Assembly (NCBI RefSeq): GCF_030687575.1
Contig: NZ_CP117439.1
Span: 2,099,501 to 2,163,500 of the forward strand
Reading direction: 5' to 3'
DNA length: 64,000 nucleotides
DNA from: Pseudomonas sp. FP2309
GTDB taxonomy: Bacteria; Pseudomonadota; Gammaproteobacteria; Pseudomonadales; Pseudomonadaceae
The translations under genes were made by a program, and so were the position numbers. Positions 53,378 through 62,456 of the stretch are shown here, one piece after another (the first letter of the stretch is position 1; the number at the start of each line of letters is the position of its first letter). The notes under the pieces were generated by a model. The model ran no database searches, had not been told where the DNA came from, and saw nothing but the letters and a program-made list of their open reading frames with translations.

Positions 53378-55259
53378 GCTGCTCGCTCAGGTCGCCCAAC
53401 TGCAACAGGACAACCACAAGCTGGCACGGATCAACGCGGCGCTGATCGAGCGCATCGAGTCCGGCATGAGTCAGGGCAATAACCCGTACACCACCTTCCA
53501 GCATTCGGTGGTGCTGGCTGAGCAAGTGCGTGAACGCACCGATGCGCTGAACCAGGCGATGGCCGAACTCAAGGCCAGCAACCACTTGCTGATCAATGCC
53601 CGGCTGCGCGCCGAAACCCTGCGCGGCGAACAGGTGGCCGCGCAGAAAGCCCAGGAAAGCGAGCGCTGGATTCGCCTGATCACCGACAACGTGCCGGCCC
53701 TGATCGGCTACCTGAACGCCGACCTGGTCTACGAGTTCACCAATAAAGTCTATGAGGAATGGTACTGCTGGCCGCGCGGCATGATGCTCGGTCAGAGCCT
53801 GCGCGAAGTGCACAGCGAGCAGCATTGCCAGCGCCTGGACGCCTATGTCGCGCGGGCCCTGGCCGGCGAGAGCGTGACCTTTGAGTTTGCCGAGACCAAC
53901 ATCAACAACCAGGAGCGCTACATGCTGCGCTCCTACGTGCCGAATATGCTGGCCAGTGGCGAAGTGGTGGGCATTTTTGTGCTGATCCGCGACATCACCG
54001 AGCGCCGCCGCACCGCCGAAGCGCTGCACCAGGCGTATCTGCACCTGGAGCAGCGGGTGGCCCAGCGCACCTCGGAACTCACCGCGCTCAACGACCAGCT
54101 ATTGCAGGAGATCGACGAGCGCCGCCGCATGGAAACGCGCCTGCGCGACGCCAAGCTGGAGGCCGAGCAGGCCAACCTGTCCAAAACCAAATTCCTCGCG
54201 GCCGTCAGCCATGACCTGCTGCAACCGTTGAACGCCGCGCGCCTGTTCACCAGTGCGTTGCTGGAGCGCCCCAGCGAAAAGCTGGTGCGCAACGTGAGCA
54301 ATTCCCTGGAAGACGTGGAAAACCTGTTGGGCACTCTGGTGGATATTTCCAAGCTGGATGCCGGGGTGATCAAGGCCGACATCGCGCCGTTTGCCTTGAG
54401 CGAACTGCTCGACAACCTGGCCGTGGAGTACACCGAACTGGCCCGCAGCGAAGGCCTGGAACTGCACTTTATCGGCTGCTCGGCACTGGTGCGCAGCGAC
54501 ATCCAGTTGTTGGCGCGGATCCTGCGCAACCTGCTGAGTAATGCGATTCGCTACACCTATCAGGGGCGCATCGTGCTGGGGTGCCGGCGCCAGCATCAGC
54601 GTTTGTCGATTCAGGTGTGGGACAGCGGCATGGGCATCGCCGAGGAGCGACTGGAGGAAATTTTCCAGGAGTTCAAGCGCGGCGATGTGCAGCGGCCGGA
54701 CCAGGACCGCGGTTTGGGCCTGGGACTGGCGATCGTCGAGAAAATCGCCGGCATTCTCGGCCACCGTATCGGCGTCAAATCCTGGCCGGGCAAGGGCTCG
54801 ATGTTCTCGGTGGAAGTGCCGTTGAGCGCCACCGCGCCCAAGTCGTTGCCGATGCCGGCCATGAGCGAACCCATGCTCGAACGCCTGCAAGGGGCGCGGG
54901 TGTGGGTGCTGGATAATGACGCGGCGATCTGCGCCGGCATGCGCACCTTGCTCGAAGGCTGGGGCTGTCGGGTGGTCACCGCCTTGTCGGAGCAAGACCT
55001 GGCGCGGCAGGTGGACAACTACCATGCCGAAGCCGACCTGCTGATCGCCGACTACCATCTGGACGATGACCAGAACGGCGTGGACGCGGTGGCGCGCATC
55101 AATGCCCGGCGCGCCAGTGCGATCCCGGCGATGATGATCACCGCCAACTACAGCAATGAGCTCAAGCAGCAGATCCGCGAGCTGGGGCACACCTTGATGC
55201 ACAAGCCAGTGCGGCCGATGAAGCTCAAGACCGCCATGAGTCACTTGTTGGGCAAGTGA
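53319..55259 (+). CDS. nahK: Hybrid sensor histidine kinase (NahK-like)
   Basis: 646 aa. An N-terminal coiled coil (ELLAQVAQLQQDNHKLARINA), a PAS domain at residues about 115-230 (LITDNVPALIGYLNADLVYEF), a second coil, the phospho-accepting H298 in FLAAVSHDLLQPLNAARLF, an ATPase domain with LGLGLAIVEKIAG (G-box), and a C-terminal receiver with D578 (LIADYHLDDDQN). The LLQPLNA after the His is the NahK/ErcS subgroup form. Starts inside nosP (59-nt overlap), so translation is coupled. In the P. putida ped locus the gene at this position is pedS1 (from memory). Confidence 0.88.
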   Translation: MACISTKPLPGSPLPEAAAELLAQVAQLQQDNHKLARINAALIERIESGMSQGNNPYTTFQHSVVLAEQVRERTDALNQAMAELKASNHLLINARLRAETLRGEQVAAQKAQESERWIRLITDNVPALIGYLNADLVYEFTNKVYEEWYCWPRGMMLGQSLREVHSEQHCQRLDAYVARALAGESVTFEFAETNINNQERYMLRSYVPNMLASGEVVGIFVLIRDITERRRTAEALHQAYLHLEQRVAQRTSELTALNDQLLQEIDERRRMETRLRDAKLEAEQANLSKTKFLAAVSHDLLQPLNAARLFTSALLERPSEKLVRNVSNSLEDVENLLGTLVDISKLDAGVIKADIAPFALSELLDNLAVEYTELARSEGLELHFIGCSALVRSDIQLLARILRNLLSNAIRYTYQGRIVLGCRRQHQRLSIQVWDSGMGIAEERLEEIFQEFKRGDVQRPDQDRGLGLGLAIVEKIAGILGHRIGVKSWPGKGSMFSVEVPLSATAPKSLPMPAMSEPMLERLQGARVWVLDNDAAICAGMRTLLEGWGCRVVTALSEQDLARQVDNYHAEADLLIADYHLDDDQNGVDAVARINARRASAIPAMMITANYSNELKQQIRELGHTLMHKPVRPMKLKTAMSHLLGK

Positions 55260-55302
55260 ACCGTGCAGGCCCATTCACTCAAGCGCCACTGCAGATCAGA
55301 TG

Positions 55303-55322
55303 GGGGAGGGCACGCCCCTCCC
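55303..55322. terminator. Hairpin between the convergent nahK and erbR genes
   Basis: GGGAGGG and CCCTCCC arms around CACGC, followed by ACATTTC. It lies between nahK (plus) and the response-regulator gene (minus), so it can end both. Confidence 0.65.
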
Positions 55323-55348
55323 ACATTTCGCTCATCGGTTGTCTGGGG

Positions 55349-56014
55349 TCAGCGACGCAGATAAGACCCGAAATCGATATCCCCGGCACTCAAGATCGCC
55401 TGCACCCGGTTATGCACATTCAACTTGCGCAAGATCGCCGACACATGGGCCTTCACCGTGGTTTCGGCAATCTCCAGGGTGTATGCGATCTGCTTGTTCG
55501 ATTCACCTTTGGTCATGCGTTCCAGCACCAGCAACTGCTTGCGCGTCAGGGCCTGCAACAGCTCCGGGGCAAAGCCCGGGTTTTCGTTGAGGCGCCGGTG
55601 AGTGCCGGGTTTCTGGGTGCGGATGATGTCCGGCGGCAGGTACACGTTGCCGTTGAGAATCTGCTGGATCGCCTCGGTCATTTGCAGACGGGGCGAGGAC
55701 TTGGTGATGAAACCTACGGCGCCATAGGTGATGGCTTGCAGCACGATCTGTTTGTCCTGTTCGGCCGAGACGATCACCACCGGGATGGTCGGCGATTCGT
55801 TGCGCAGGTTGATCAGGCCGTTGAGGCCGTGCATGCCGGGCATGTTCAGGTCCAGCAGGATCAGGTCGAGGTCGTCGTGTTCCTGGGTCAGGGCCAGGGC
55901 GCTGTCCAGGTCGGCGGTTTCCATGACTTCGCTGCCGGGAAAACCGTCGCTGATGACGTTGTGGATCGCCTCGCGAAACAGCGGGTGATCGTCGGCTATC
56001 AGGATTTTGTACAT
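55349..56014 (-). CDS. erbR: LuxR-family response regulator of alcohol oxidation (ErbR/AgmR/PedR1-like)
   Basis: 221 aa. Receiver domain with D55 in [13 protein letters not shown] at 8-10 and K in VGFITKSS; LuxR helix-turn-helix at the C terminus ([43 protein letters not shown]). The ordering nahK/pedS1, this gene, CXXXCW protein, ABC transporter, beta-propeller, binding protein and pedS2-pedR2 matches what I recall of the P. putida ped locus and the P. aeruginosa erb/exa region. It probably controls PQQ-dependent alcohol oxidation genes. Confidence 0.83.
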   Translation of the reverse strand: MYKILIADDHPLFREAIHNVISDGFPGSEVMETADLDSALALTQEHDDLDLILLDLNMPGMHGLNGLINLRNESPTIPVVIVSAEQDKQIVLQAITYGAVGFITKSSPRLQMTEAIQQILNGNVYLPPDIIRTQKPGTHRRLNENPGFAPELLQALTRKQLLVLERMTKGESNKQIAYTLEIAETTVKAHVSAILRKLNVHNRVQAILSAGDIDFGSYLRR

Positions 56015-56041
56015 GGCCGTTCACCTTCTTGTTGTGGTTTT

Positions 56042-56581
56042 TTATTGAAACGGTTCGGGTGTCGCAGCCGTCACTGGCAGTTTTGCCGCTTCCCACGCAT
56101 CCAAGCCGTCGCGATACCAGTACACAGAGGTATAGCCCAGGTTGGCGGCACGTTTTACCGCGTTCCAACTCAGCCAGCAATCGGAGCGGCAGTAGAACAC
56201 CAGCGGGCGTGTCAGGTCGCCGTCGGTGAACGTGTACAGGTGGCGCACGAAGTAACCTTGCCATTCCGGCGAGAGGTCGCCGTCGCCGGTATTGGCCAGC
56301 CAATGGCTGCCGGGGAGGTTGGCGTGGGGTTGGTCTTCAATGAAACGGCCTTGCAGCCACTGGCGGCGGTACACGTCGATCAGCACCGGTGCCGGCGTCT
56401 GGTTCAGCAGCGCTTGCAGGGTCGGGGTATCGACGATGGTCGCGCCTGGTAATTGCTCGGGGGTGGGGCTGCGGTACAGGCTGATGCGATAGCCTTCGGC
56501 GGAAAATAAGGGGGTGTCGGCCTGGGCGTTGAAGCACAGCAGGCACAGCAACGCCAACAGGGGCAGTCGGGCAGGAGGCAT
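56042..56581 (-). CDS. PQQ-dependent catabolism-associated CXXXCW-motif protein
   Basis: 179 aa with signal peptide (LLALLCLLCFNAQA, then DTPLF) and a rhodanese-like body. The end has VFYCRSDCWLSWNAVKRAANLGYTSVYWYRDG: the CRSDCW motif contains the reactive cysteine of the rhodanese loop. Such proteins occur only next to PQQ alcohol dehydrogenase and ABC genes (known association). Located in the periplasm. The 17-bp cluster motif lies 80 bp upstream of ATG 56581. Confidence 0.83.
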   Translation of the reverse strand: MPPARLPLLALLCLLCFNAQADTPLFSAEGYRISLYRSPTPEQLPGATIVDTPTLQALLNQTPAPVLIDVYRRQWLQGRFIEDQPHANLPGSHWLANTGDGDLSPEWQGYFVRHLYTFTDGDLTRPLVFYCRSDCWLSWNAVKRAANLGYTSVYWYRDGLDAWEAAKLPVTAATPEPFQ

Positions 56582-56660
56582 GGCAGGGCAATCCTTATCG
56601 TTATGCCACCATTACACGTGAGTCCCGCCGCCTTGGGAATGCGACGATAGACAGCAAAAC

Positions 56661-56677
56661 CAGTACTAAGGTAGTAG
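56661..56677 (-). promoter_or_regulatory. Shared 17-bp motif, copy 1
   Basis: CAGTACTAAGGTAGTAG on the plus strand (CTACTACCTTAGTACTG on the strand of the downstream gene). It is 80 bp upstream of the CXXXCW protein start. The only other copy noticed in the window, with one base different, is 77 bp upstream of the binding-protein gene. Confidence 0.6.
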
Positions 56678-56688
56678 TTTTGCCGCCC

Positions 56689-57480
56689 TCAGCCCTTTTT
56701 GCGCAACGCCGCATGCTGGGGGTTGAAGGTCAGCACCGCCAACAGTGTGAACAGCAATGTCAAACCCAGGCACACCGCCAGCGCGAGCCCGGCGAAGCGT
56801 TCGTACAGAGCAAAGCGCACCAGCTCCACGGCGTGTGTGAACGGGTTGATCGCGCACAGCCAGTACAACCACTCGCTGGAGTCGCGCATCTTCCACAGCG
56901 GATACAGCGCCGACGACAGGAAAAACAGCGGGAAGATCACGAAGTTCATCACCCCGGCAAAGTTCTCCAATTGGCGAATCGCGTTGGACAGCAGCAGGCC
57001 CAGGGCACTGAGCATCAACGCCACCAGCAGCAGCGCGGGCAGGGCGATCAACAACCCCATGGCCGGCGGTTGCACACCATAGACCCAGGCGATCGCCAGG
57101 AACCCGTACACCTGCAACAGTGAAATCAATGCCGTGGCCAACAGTTTGCTGCACAGCAAAAACGTGCGCGGCAGCGGACTGGTCAGCAGCACGCGCATGC
57201 TGCCCATCTCGCGGTCGTAGACCATCGACAGCGAGCCTTGCATGCCGTTGAACAGCAGGATCATGCAGGCCAGTCCGGGAATGATGTAGACCTCGTAGGG
57301 GATGTAGGTGTCGTAGGGCTCGATCACCGAAATGCCCAAGGCCGCGCGGAACCCGGCGGCGAACACCACCAGCCACAATAATGGGCGCACCAGGGCACTG
57401 AGAAACCGCGTGCGCTGCAACACAAAGCGCAGCCACTCGCGCAGCACGATGCCGCGCAGGCATTGCCAGTACGCGTTCAT
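56689..57480 (-). CDS. ABC exporter permease (PQQ-alcohol cluster)
   Basis: 263 aa, six membrane helices. ABC-2 type: LLWLVVFAAGFRAALGI, LACMILLFNGMQGSLSMVYDREMGSMRVLLTSP (the conserved cytoplasmic helix with the DRE-x-G-S motif), and YPLWKMRDSSEWLYWLCAINPFTHAVELVRF. It overlaps the ATPase gene by 4 nt (ATGA), so they are coupled. The substrate is unknown; the association with PQQ-dependent alcohol oxidation is known from the family. Confidence 0.87.
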   Translation of the reverse strand: MNAYWQCLRGIVLREWLRFVLQRTRFLSALVRPLLWLVVFAAGFRAALGISVIEPYDTYIPYEVYIIPGLACMILLFNGMQGSLSMVYDREMGSMRVLLTSPLPRTFLLCSKLLATALISLLQVYGFLAIAWVYGVQPPAMGLLIALPALLLVALMLSALGLLLSNAIRQLENFAGVMNFVIFPLFFLSSALYPLWKMRDSSEWLYWLCAINPFTHAVELVRFALYERFAGLALAVCLGLTLLFTLLAVLTFNPQHAALRKKG

Positions 57481-58217
57481 GCCGCGGCCTCCGTCGGCGT
57501 GGGGCGGGTCAGTCGGGCGAACAGGCTGCCCAAGTCGCCGCCCTGTTGCTGGGTGAGCGCATCGACTTGCCCGCTGGCCACCAGACGGCCCTGATGCAAG
57601 ATCATCAGCGCATCGTCGCCCTGCACTTCATCGAGCAGGTGGGTGGTCCACAGCACGCTCATGGCGTGTTCGGCGCACAGGCTGCGCACATGGCGGTTGA
57701 GGGCCAGACGGCTGGCGGGGTCGAGGCCGACGCTGGCTTCGTCGAGCAACAACACGCGCGGTTCATGCAGCAAGGCCCGGGCGATTTCCACCCGACGGCG
57801 GTGCCCACCGTTGAGTTCGCGGACTTTTTCGCGGCGGCGCTCGGTGAGGGCCTGGCGCGCCAGTTCGGCCTCCACCCGCGTGTCGGTCTGGCGCCGCGAC
57901 AAACCATGCAGCGCGGCGTGGTAACGCAGGTTCTGCTCCACGCTCAAGTCCAGGTCCAGGGTGCTTTGCTGGAACACCACGCCCAGCTGTTTGAGGGCCG
58001 CGCGCGGCGCCTCGCGCAGGGAATGCCCGCCCACGCGGATGTCCCCCGATTGCAGGTCATACAGCCGGGTCAGCAGGGCGATCAACGTCGATTTGCCGGC
58101 GCCATTAGGCCCCAGCAGCGCCGCAAATTGCCCCGCCGCAAGGCTGAAACTCACCTCGCTCAGAGCCTGGCGCGGGCCATAGGCGAAACTCAACGCGCTG
58201 ACCTCCAGGGCGCTCAT
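57477..58217 (-). CDS. ABC exporter ATPase (PQQ-alcohol cluster)
   Basis: 246 aa from ATG 58217 (MSALEVSALSFAYG). Walker A LLGPNGAGKST; Q-loop VFQQSTLDLDLSVEQ; the signature is ELNGGHRRRVEIARAL, with a NGGH in place of the usual SGGQ; Walker B VLLLDEASVGLDP; H-loop TTHLLDEV. Its ATG overlaps the stop of the beta-propeller gene by 4 nt. Pairs with the permease downstream. Confidence 0.9.
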   Translation of the reverse strand: MSALEVSALSFAYGPRQALSEVSFSLAAGQFAALLGPNGAGKSTLIALLTRLYDLQSGDIRVGGHSLREAPRAALKQLGVVFQQSTLDLDLSVEQNLRYHAALHGLSRRQTDTRVEAELARQALTERRREKVRELNGGHRRRVEIARALLHEPRVLLLDEASVGLDPASRLALNRHVRSLCAEHAMSVLWTTHLLDEVQGDDALMILHQGRLVASGQVDALTQQQGGDLGSLFARLTRPTPTEAAA

Positions 58218-59173
58218 GGCGTCACCACCACACCCCAGGGGTAGCGCCCGACTTTCACCGACTTGACCACCTTGAGGCTGTCCACATCGATCACCGACAC
58301 ATCGCCGCTCACGCCATTGGTGGCCAGCAATTGCTTCTGGTCCGGGGTGAACGCCATTTGCCACACGCGACGGCCCACCAGCAGGTAGTCGAGGACCTCG
58401 AAGGTCTTGGCATCAATCACCGCCACATGGTTGGCCGGGCCCAAAGCGACAAAGGCGTATTTGCCGTCGGCACTGAGTTTGATCCCCACCGGTTGCACCT
58501 TGTCCGGGTGCACGCCTTTGATCTTGAACGTCAGGGTCTTGAGGATCGCGCGGCTGGCCACGTCGAGAATGGTCACGGTGCCGCCGATTTCCGCCGAGGC
58601 CCACAGCTGCGAGCCATCGCTGTTGAACTCGACAAAGCGTGGGCGCTGGTCCACCAGAGTACTGTCGGCCAGGGTCTGGGTGCTGGTGTCGATCCAGTGC
58701 AGCATGTTCGTGGTTTCACTGGTGTTCACCGCCCATTTGCCATCCGGGCTGACAGCCATGCCCTCGGGCTCCACGCCTACGTTGATCTGGCCGAGCACCT
58801 TGGCGGTCTCTGTGTCGATCACCGTGACCAACGCATCATCCTCGTTGGACACATACAGCCAGCGGTTATTGGGGTGCAGGGCAAATTGCTCGGGGTCTTT
58901 GCCCGAGGGCAGTTCCTTGATGATCTTGCGCGTGGCCACGTCCATCACTTGCACGCGGTCCGAGTCGCTGGCGCAGATGTACAGCAGCTTGTTGTCATGG
59001 GACAGCAACAGGCCCCGTGGGCGCTGGCCGACCTTGAGCGTGTCGGTGACTTGCAGGGTCTGCATGTCGATCAGGCTCAGGCTGTTGTCTTTCTCGTTGG
59101 AGACCCAGGCGGTGCTGGCCGCGGCGTGCCCGGCGGCAAGCAGCAGGGCGCATGAGAGCAGGGTGCGGCGCAT
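58214..59173 (-). CDS. PQQ-associated YVTN beta-propeller protein
   Basis: 319 aa with signal peptide (LLSCALLLAAGHAAAS). Seven blades, each with a D-x-x-T-x-x-V or YVSNEDD-like stretch (VSNEKDNSLSLID, RWLYVSNEDDALVTVIDTETAKV, KQLLATNGVSGDVSVID). Periplasmic. Such proteins occur with PQQ dehydrogenase loci; the binding partner is unknown. Lies between the ATPase and the binding-protein genes. Confidence 0.87.
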   Translation of the reverse strand: MRRTLLSCALLLAAGHAAASTAWVSNEKDNSLSLIDMQTLQVTDTLKVGQRPRGLLLSHDNKLLYICASDSDRVQVMDVATRKIIKELPSGKDPEQFALHPNNRWLYVSNEDDALVTVIDTETAKVLGQINVGVEPEGMAVSPDGKWAVNTSETTNMLHWIDTSTQTLADSTLVDQRPRFVEFNSDGSQLWASAEIGGTVTILDVASRAILKTLTFKIKGVHPDKVQPVGIKLSADGKYAFVALGPANHVAVIDAKTFEVLDYLLVGRRVWQMAFTPDQKQLLATNGVSGDVSVIDVDSLKVVKSVKVGRYPWGVVVTP

Positions 59174-59202
59174 GGCGGATTCCTTATTATTGTTGGCAGC
59201 GA

Positions 59203-60384
59203 TCAGGGATAGCGGCAGGTCACCTCAGGCTTGTCATAGCCCAGGCTGTCCATTTCATTGGTGGGGTGCAGGAAGCCGTCCTGGGGTGAGGTGCTCACCA
59301 GGGCGCGCGGTTGCACGATGGGAATCGGTTGGCGCAACTGGCCATTCCACGGGCGGTAGCTGAGCTTGCGGCCCTTGAAGCCATCCAGGGGCAATTGCTC
59401 GCTGATTTCCAGTTGGCGGATCGCCATGGGCTCGACCTGGCGCAGCTTGCTCACCGCACTGGCGAGGCTGCGCACGGCCATCCAGGCGGCGAAGTCGCGG
59501 TCGTTCATCCAGCGCCCGGCCAGGGCTTCGAAGCGTTTTTGCAATTGGGCGGCGCCGTAGGTCTCGACGGTTTTGTGCCAGCCGGTGGGTGTGAGGCCCT
59601 GGGTGCCGGCGACGGGGCGCGGGTACCAGGTTTGATAGGGCACGTACTCGCCGAAGTCGCCGCGCTCGTCGGCCACCAGCACCACATCGTATTCGGCAGT
59701 CTGGGTGAACAGCGGCATATCCGCCTGGGCACTGCGGCGTTGGTCGTTATCGAAACGCCAGGCTTTTTCCGCCACCAGTTGCACGCCGAAGCGCTTGGCG
59801 GCGCGGCGCAGGGCGGCGGCGTAGGCCTGGTCGTCATCGGTGGGGCCGACGATCAGCAACGCCTTTTGCCATTTGCGCAGCACCAGAAACTGCGCCAGGG
59901 CGTCGGCGAGCATGGCGCGGTTGGGCAAGGTGTGCAGCACGTTGCCCAGGCAGTCGGTGCTGCGCAGACTGTCATCGGGGCTGCCGGCGTTGAACAGCAG
60001 GCTGTCGGGCAGGGCGGCGCTGAGCTGGCGCAGGCTGGCGGCGGGTGCGTTCACCACGAACAGGCGCAGGCCCTGGGCGTGCTGGGCCTGTGCTGCGCTG
60101 AGCAGGGCGTCCGGTGTGTCGACCGTGGCACTGACCAGGCTGTAGCGTTGGTTGAGAAACGCCCCGGTGCTGTTGCTGTCGATGACCGCCAGTTCGGCGC
60201 CGCGTTGGCCGGCATCGACGGGTTCGGCAATCACATTGGAGAGCAATGGTCCCGGATCCGGGCGATAGCCCAGGTAGCCGATCTGCACCTGCAAGGGCTC
60301 GGCGGCCTGGCTGGCGGTGGCTACCCCGGCGGCGCAAGCAATCGCCAGCAGATAGATCACGGCGTAAGGGGCGAGCTGGCGCAT
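59203..60384 (-). CDS. ABC transporter substrate-binding protein (PQQ-alcohol cluster)
   Basis: 393 aa from ATG 60384 (MRQLAPYAVIYL), with GGAG upstream; the frame is open for 14 more codons. Signal peptide ends near ASQAAEP. Body is of the branched-chain-binding type: LQVQIGYLGYRP, FVVNAPAASLRQL, KALLIVGPTDDDQAYAAALRRAAKRFGVQLVAEK and VLVADERGDFGEYVPYQTW. It lies 29 nt before the beta-propeller gene. It is odd for a binding protein to go with an exporter-like permease, but the set is conserved. The 17-bp motif lies 77 bp upstream. Confidence 0.87.
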   Translation of the reverse strand: MRQLAPYAVIYLLAIACAAGVATASQAAEPLQVQIGYLGYRPDPGPLLSNVIAEPVDAGQRGAELAVIDSNSTGAFLNQRYSLVSATVDTPDALLSAAQAQHAQGLRLFVVNAPAASLRQLSAALPDSLLFNAGSPDDSLRSTDCLGNVLHTLPNRAMLADALAQFLVLRKWQKALLIVGPTDDDQAYAAALRRAAKRFGVQLVAEKAWRFDNDQRRSAQADMPLFTQTAEYDVVLVADERGDFGEYVPYQTWYPRPVAGTQGLTPTGWHKTVETYGAAQLQKRFEALAGRWMNDRDFAAWMAVRSLASAVSKLRQVEPMAIRQLEISEQLPLDGFKGRKLSYRPWNGQLRQPIPIVQPRALVSTSPQDGFLHPTNEMDSLGYDKPEVTCRYP

Positions 60385-60460
60385 AAGGCACTCCATGACA
60401 GGTAGCACCAGCATAGGAACCCTCAAGGGCTCTGCAAATATGCAGAAAGTACCGCTGAGC

Positions 60461-60477
60461 CAGTACCAAGGTAGTAG
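60461..60477 (-). promoter_or_regulatory. Shared 17-bp motif, copy 2
   Basis: CAGTACCAAGGTAGTAG on the plus strand, one base different from the copy at 56661-56677 and in the same orientation relative to the next minus-strand gene (77 bp from its ATG, against 80 bp there). It is 64 bp before the divergent sensor-kinase start, so it could serve either direction. Confidence 0.6.
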
Positions 60478-60541
60478 CCCCGCGCAGGGTATGCGGTCTT
60501 AGCATGGATCACCACCGGACCTCTTCAGGAGCTACACCAGC

Positions 60542-61813
60542 ATGCGCGTCTTGTCGGCCTTGTCGCGGATCAACCTGTGGGTGTGCGGCTTCTTCGCCCT
60601 GGTCACCTGCGCCTGTACGGCGCTGTTGCTGCACCAGGCCCTGGCGGACGTGGAGCGTGAGTTGCAATCGGCCGAAGCGGTGGTGCATTACCTGAGCGAG
60701 ACCGCCGAGCGCGACCCCGCCAGCCTGCAACCCAAGCTCACCGCCAGCCTGCGCCATGTGCGCGTGCACTGGCTCAAGCCCGGTGAAACCGTGCAGGCCG
60801 CCACGCCGGATGGCCTGGATGCCTGGCTCGGACGCCTGTTGTTTACCGAGGCACGGCGCAGAGCTCAGGTGCTGGATTTGCCGGATGGGCGCCGGGTGTC
60901 CATCGCGGTCGACCCTCGGGATGAGATCGATGAGGTCTGGGACTCCCTGCAGCAATTGCTGGGCCTGTGCGCCCTGGCGCTGGCCCTGAGCCTGTTGACC
61001 ATCCGTTGGGCGGTGCGCCGCGGCATGGGCGTGCTCGATGAACTGCTGTGCGCCCTGCAACAGGTGTGCGCCGGCCAGCTCAATGTGCGCCTGCGCAGCA
61101 GCGGCTCACCGGAAGCGCGGCAATTGGCACTGCACTTTAACCGCATGACCGACGCCCTGGAGCAGGCGCGCACCGACAACACCCAGCTCACCCAGACCCT
61201 GCTCGCGGTGCAGGAGCAGGAGCGCACCCACCTGGCCCAGACCCTGCACGACGACCTTGGCCAGTACCTGGCGGGTATCCGCGCCCAGGCGTGCCTGTTG
61301 CGCCTGGTGGCTGATCGGCCCGAGGCGCTCATGCGCACGGTGGGGTTGCTGGAGACGCACTGCGAGCACTTGCAGCAGGGTTTTCGCGCGTTGGTCCACG
61401 ACCTCTACCCGGTGGCCCTGCAACACCTGCCCATGGCGCAGGCGTTTTCAATGCTGGTGACGCAGTGGCAGGCCAGCCATGGCATCCCGTGCCACTTGCA
61501 GGTCAGTGCCGATCTGCCGGCGCTGTCCGGCGCCAACAAGACCCATCTTTACCGCCTGCTCCAGGAAGCCCTGACCAACATCCTGCGTCACGCCGACGCC
61601 AGCCAGGTGCACGTGCGCCTGCAGCATCGCGGCTCGCGCCTGCGTCTGTGGGTGCGCGACAACGGGCGCGGTGCGCAGACGCCCCAACGTCCTGGCGTGG
61701 GCTTGTATTCCATGGCCGAGCGCGCGCGTTGCCTGGGCGGCGAACTGAAGATCCTCAGCCACCCCGGCGCCGGTTGGGCGCTGGCGTTGAACATGCCATT
61801 GGAGGCCACATGA
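60542..61813 (+). CDS. pedS2: Sensor histidine kinase (PedS2/EraS-like)
   Basis: 423 aa. Two membrane helices (residues about 13-32 and 138-156) around a short periplasmic domain, a HAMP-like segment, the HisKA_3 site H236 in LAQTLHDDLGQYLAGI, and a C-terminal ATPase (LLQEALTNILRHADASQV, VRDNGRG, GVGLYSMAERARCLGG). Its stop overlaps the regulator's start by 4 nt. In P. putida the PedS2/PedR2 pair at this position responds to lanthanides and switches alcohol dehydrogenases (from memory); the signal here is not visible. Confidence 0.83.
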   Translation: MRVLSALSRINLWVCGFFALVTCACTALLLHQALADVERELQSAEAVVHYLSETAERDPASLQPKLTASLRHVRVHWLKPGETVQAATPDGLDAWLGRLLFTEARRRAQVLDLPDGRRVSIAVDPRDEIDEVWDSLQQLLGLCALALALSLLTIRWAVRRGMGVLDELLCALQQVCAGQLNVRLRSSGSPEARQLALHFNRMTDALEQARTDNTQLTQTLLAVQEQERTHLAQTLHDDLGQYLAGIRAQACLLRLVADRPEALMRTVGLLETHCEHLQQGFRALVHDLYPVALQHLPMAQAFSMLVTQWQASHGIPCHLQVSADLPALSGANKTHLYRLLQEALTNILRHADASQVHVRLQHRGSRLRLWVRDNGRGAQTPQRPGVGLYSMAERARCLGGELKILSHPGAGWALALNMPLEAT

Positions 61814-62436
61814 ATATCTTGTTGGTGGATGACCATGCGGTGGTGCGCCAGGGCTATGCCAGCCTGTTGCGGGCGTTGTTGCCGACCATCGAGGTGCGCG
61901 AAGCGGCCAGTGGCGAAGAAGCCTTGAGCCGGGTGCAGGAGGCGGTGCCGCACCTGGTGATCATGGACTTCGGCCTGCCGGGCATCAGCGGTCTGGAAAC
62001 TACGCGCCGTTTGCGCCAGCGTCTGCCGCAGTTGCGTGTGCTGTTTTTCAGCATGCACGACGAGTTGCCGCTGGTGCGCCAGGCCCTGGACGCGGGGGCT
62101 GCCGGCTACCTGACCAAAAGCTCGGCGCCTGAGGTGTTGATCGAGGCGGTGCGGCGGATTCTCGAGGGGCACGCTTATATTGAGCAGGCGCTGGCGACTG
62201 AGCTGGCCTACACCGCCAGCGATCAGCGTTTGCAGGGCATGACGCCGCGGGAGTTGGAGATTTTTCTGATGTTGGCCAAGGGGACGCCGACTCGCTCGAT
62301 TGCTGAGCAGCTCAATATCAGCAGTAAGACGGTGTCCAATCATCTGACGTTGCTTAAGAGCAAGTTGCAGGTGAGTTCCCATGCTGAGCTGGTGCATTTG
62401 GGGATTGATATGGGGGTGGTGCGGGTGGCGGGGTGA
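61810..62436 (+). CDS. pedR2: LuxR-family response regulator (PedR2/EraR-like)
   Basis: 208 aa from ATG 61810. Receiver with D53 in VIMDFGLPG; AGYLTKSS for the conserved Lys; LuxR helix-turn-helix (MTPRELEIFLMLAKGTPTRSIAEQLNISSKTVSNHLTLLKSKL). Partner of the kinase directly upstream. In the P. putida locus this gene is followed by a pentapeptide-repeat gene and then a PQQ alcohol dehydrogenase gene; a pentapeptide gene is also next here. Confidence 0.85.
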   Translation: MNILLVDDHAVVRQGYASLLRALLPTIEVREAASGEEALSRVQEAVPHLVIMDFGLPGISGLETTRRLRQRLPQLRVLFFSMHDELPLVRQALDAGAAGYLTKSSAPEVLIEAVRRILEGHAYIEQALATELAYTASDQRLQGMTPRELEIFLMLAKGTPTRSIAEQLNISSKTVSNHLTLLKSKLQVSSHAELVHLGIDMGVVRVAG

Positions 62437-62456
62437 GCGGGGGTTGGGGCGGGTGG

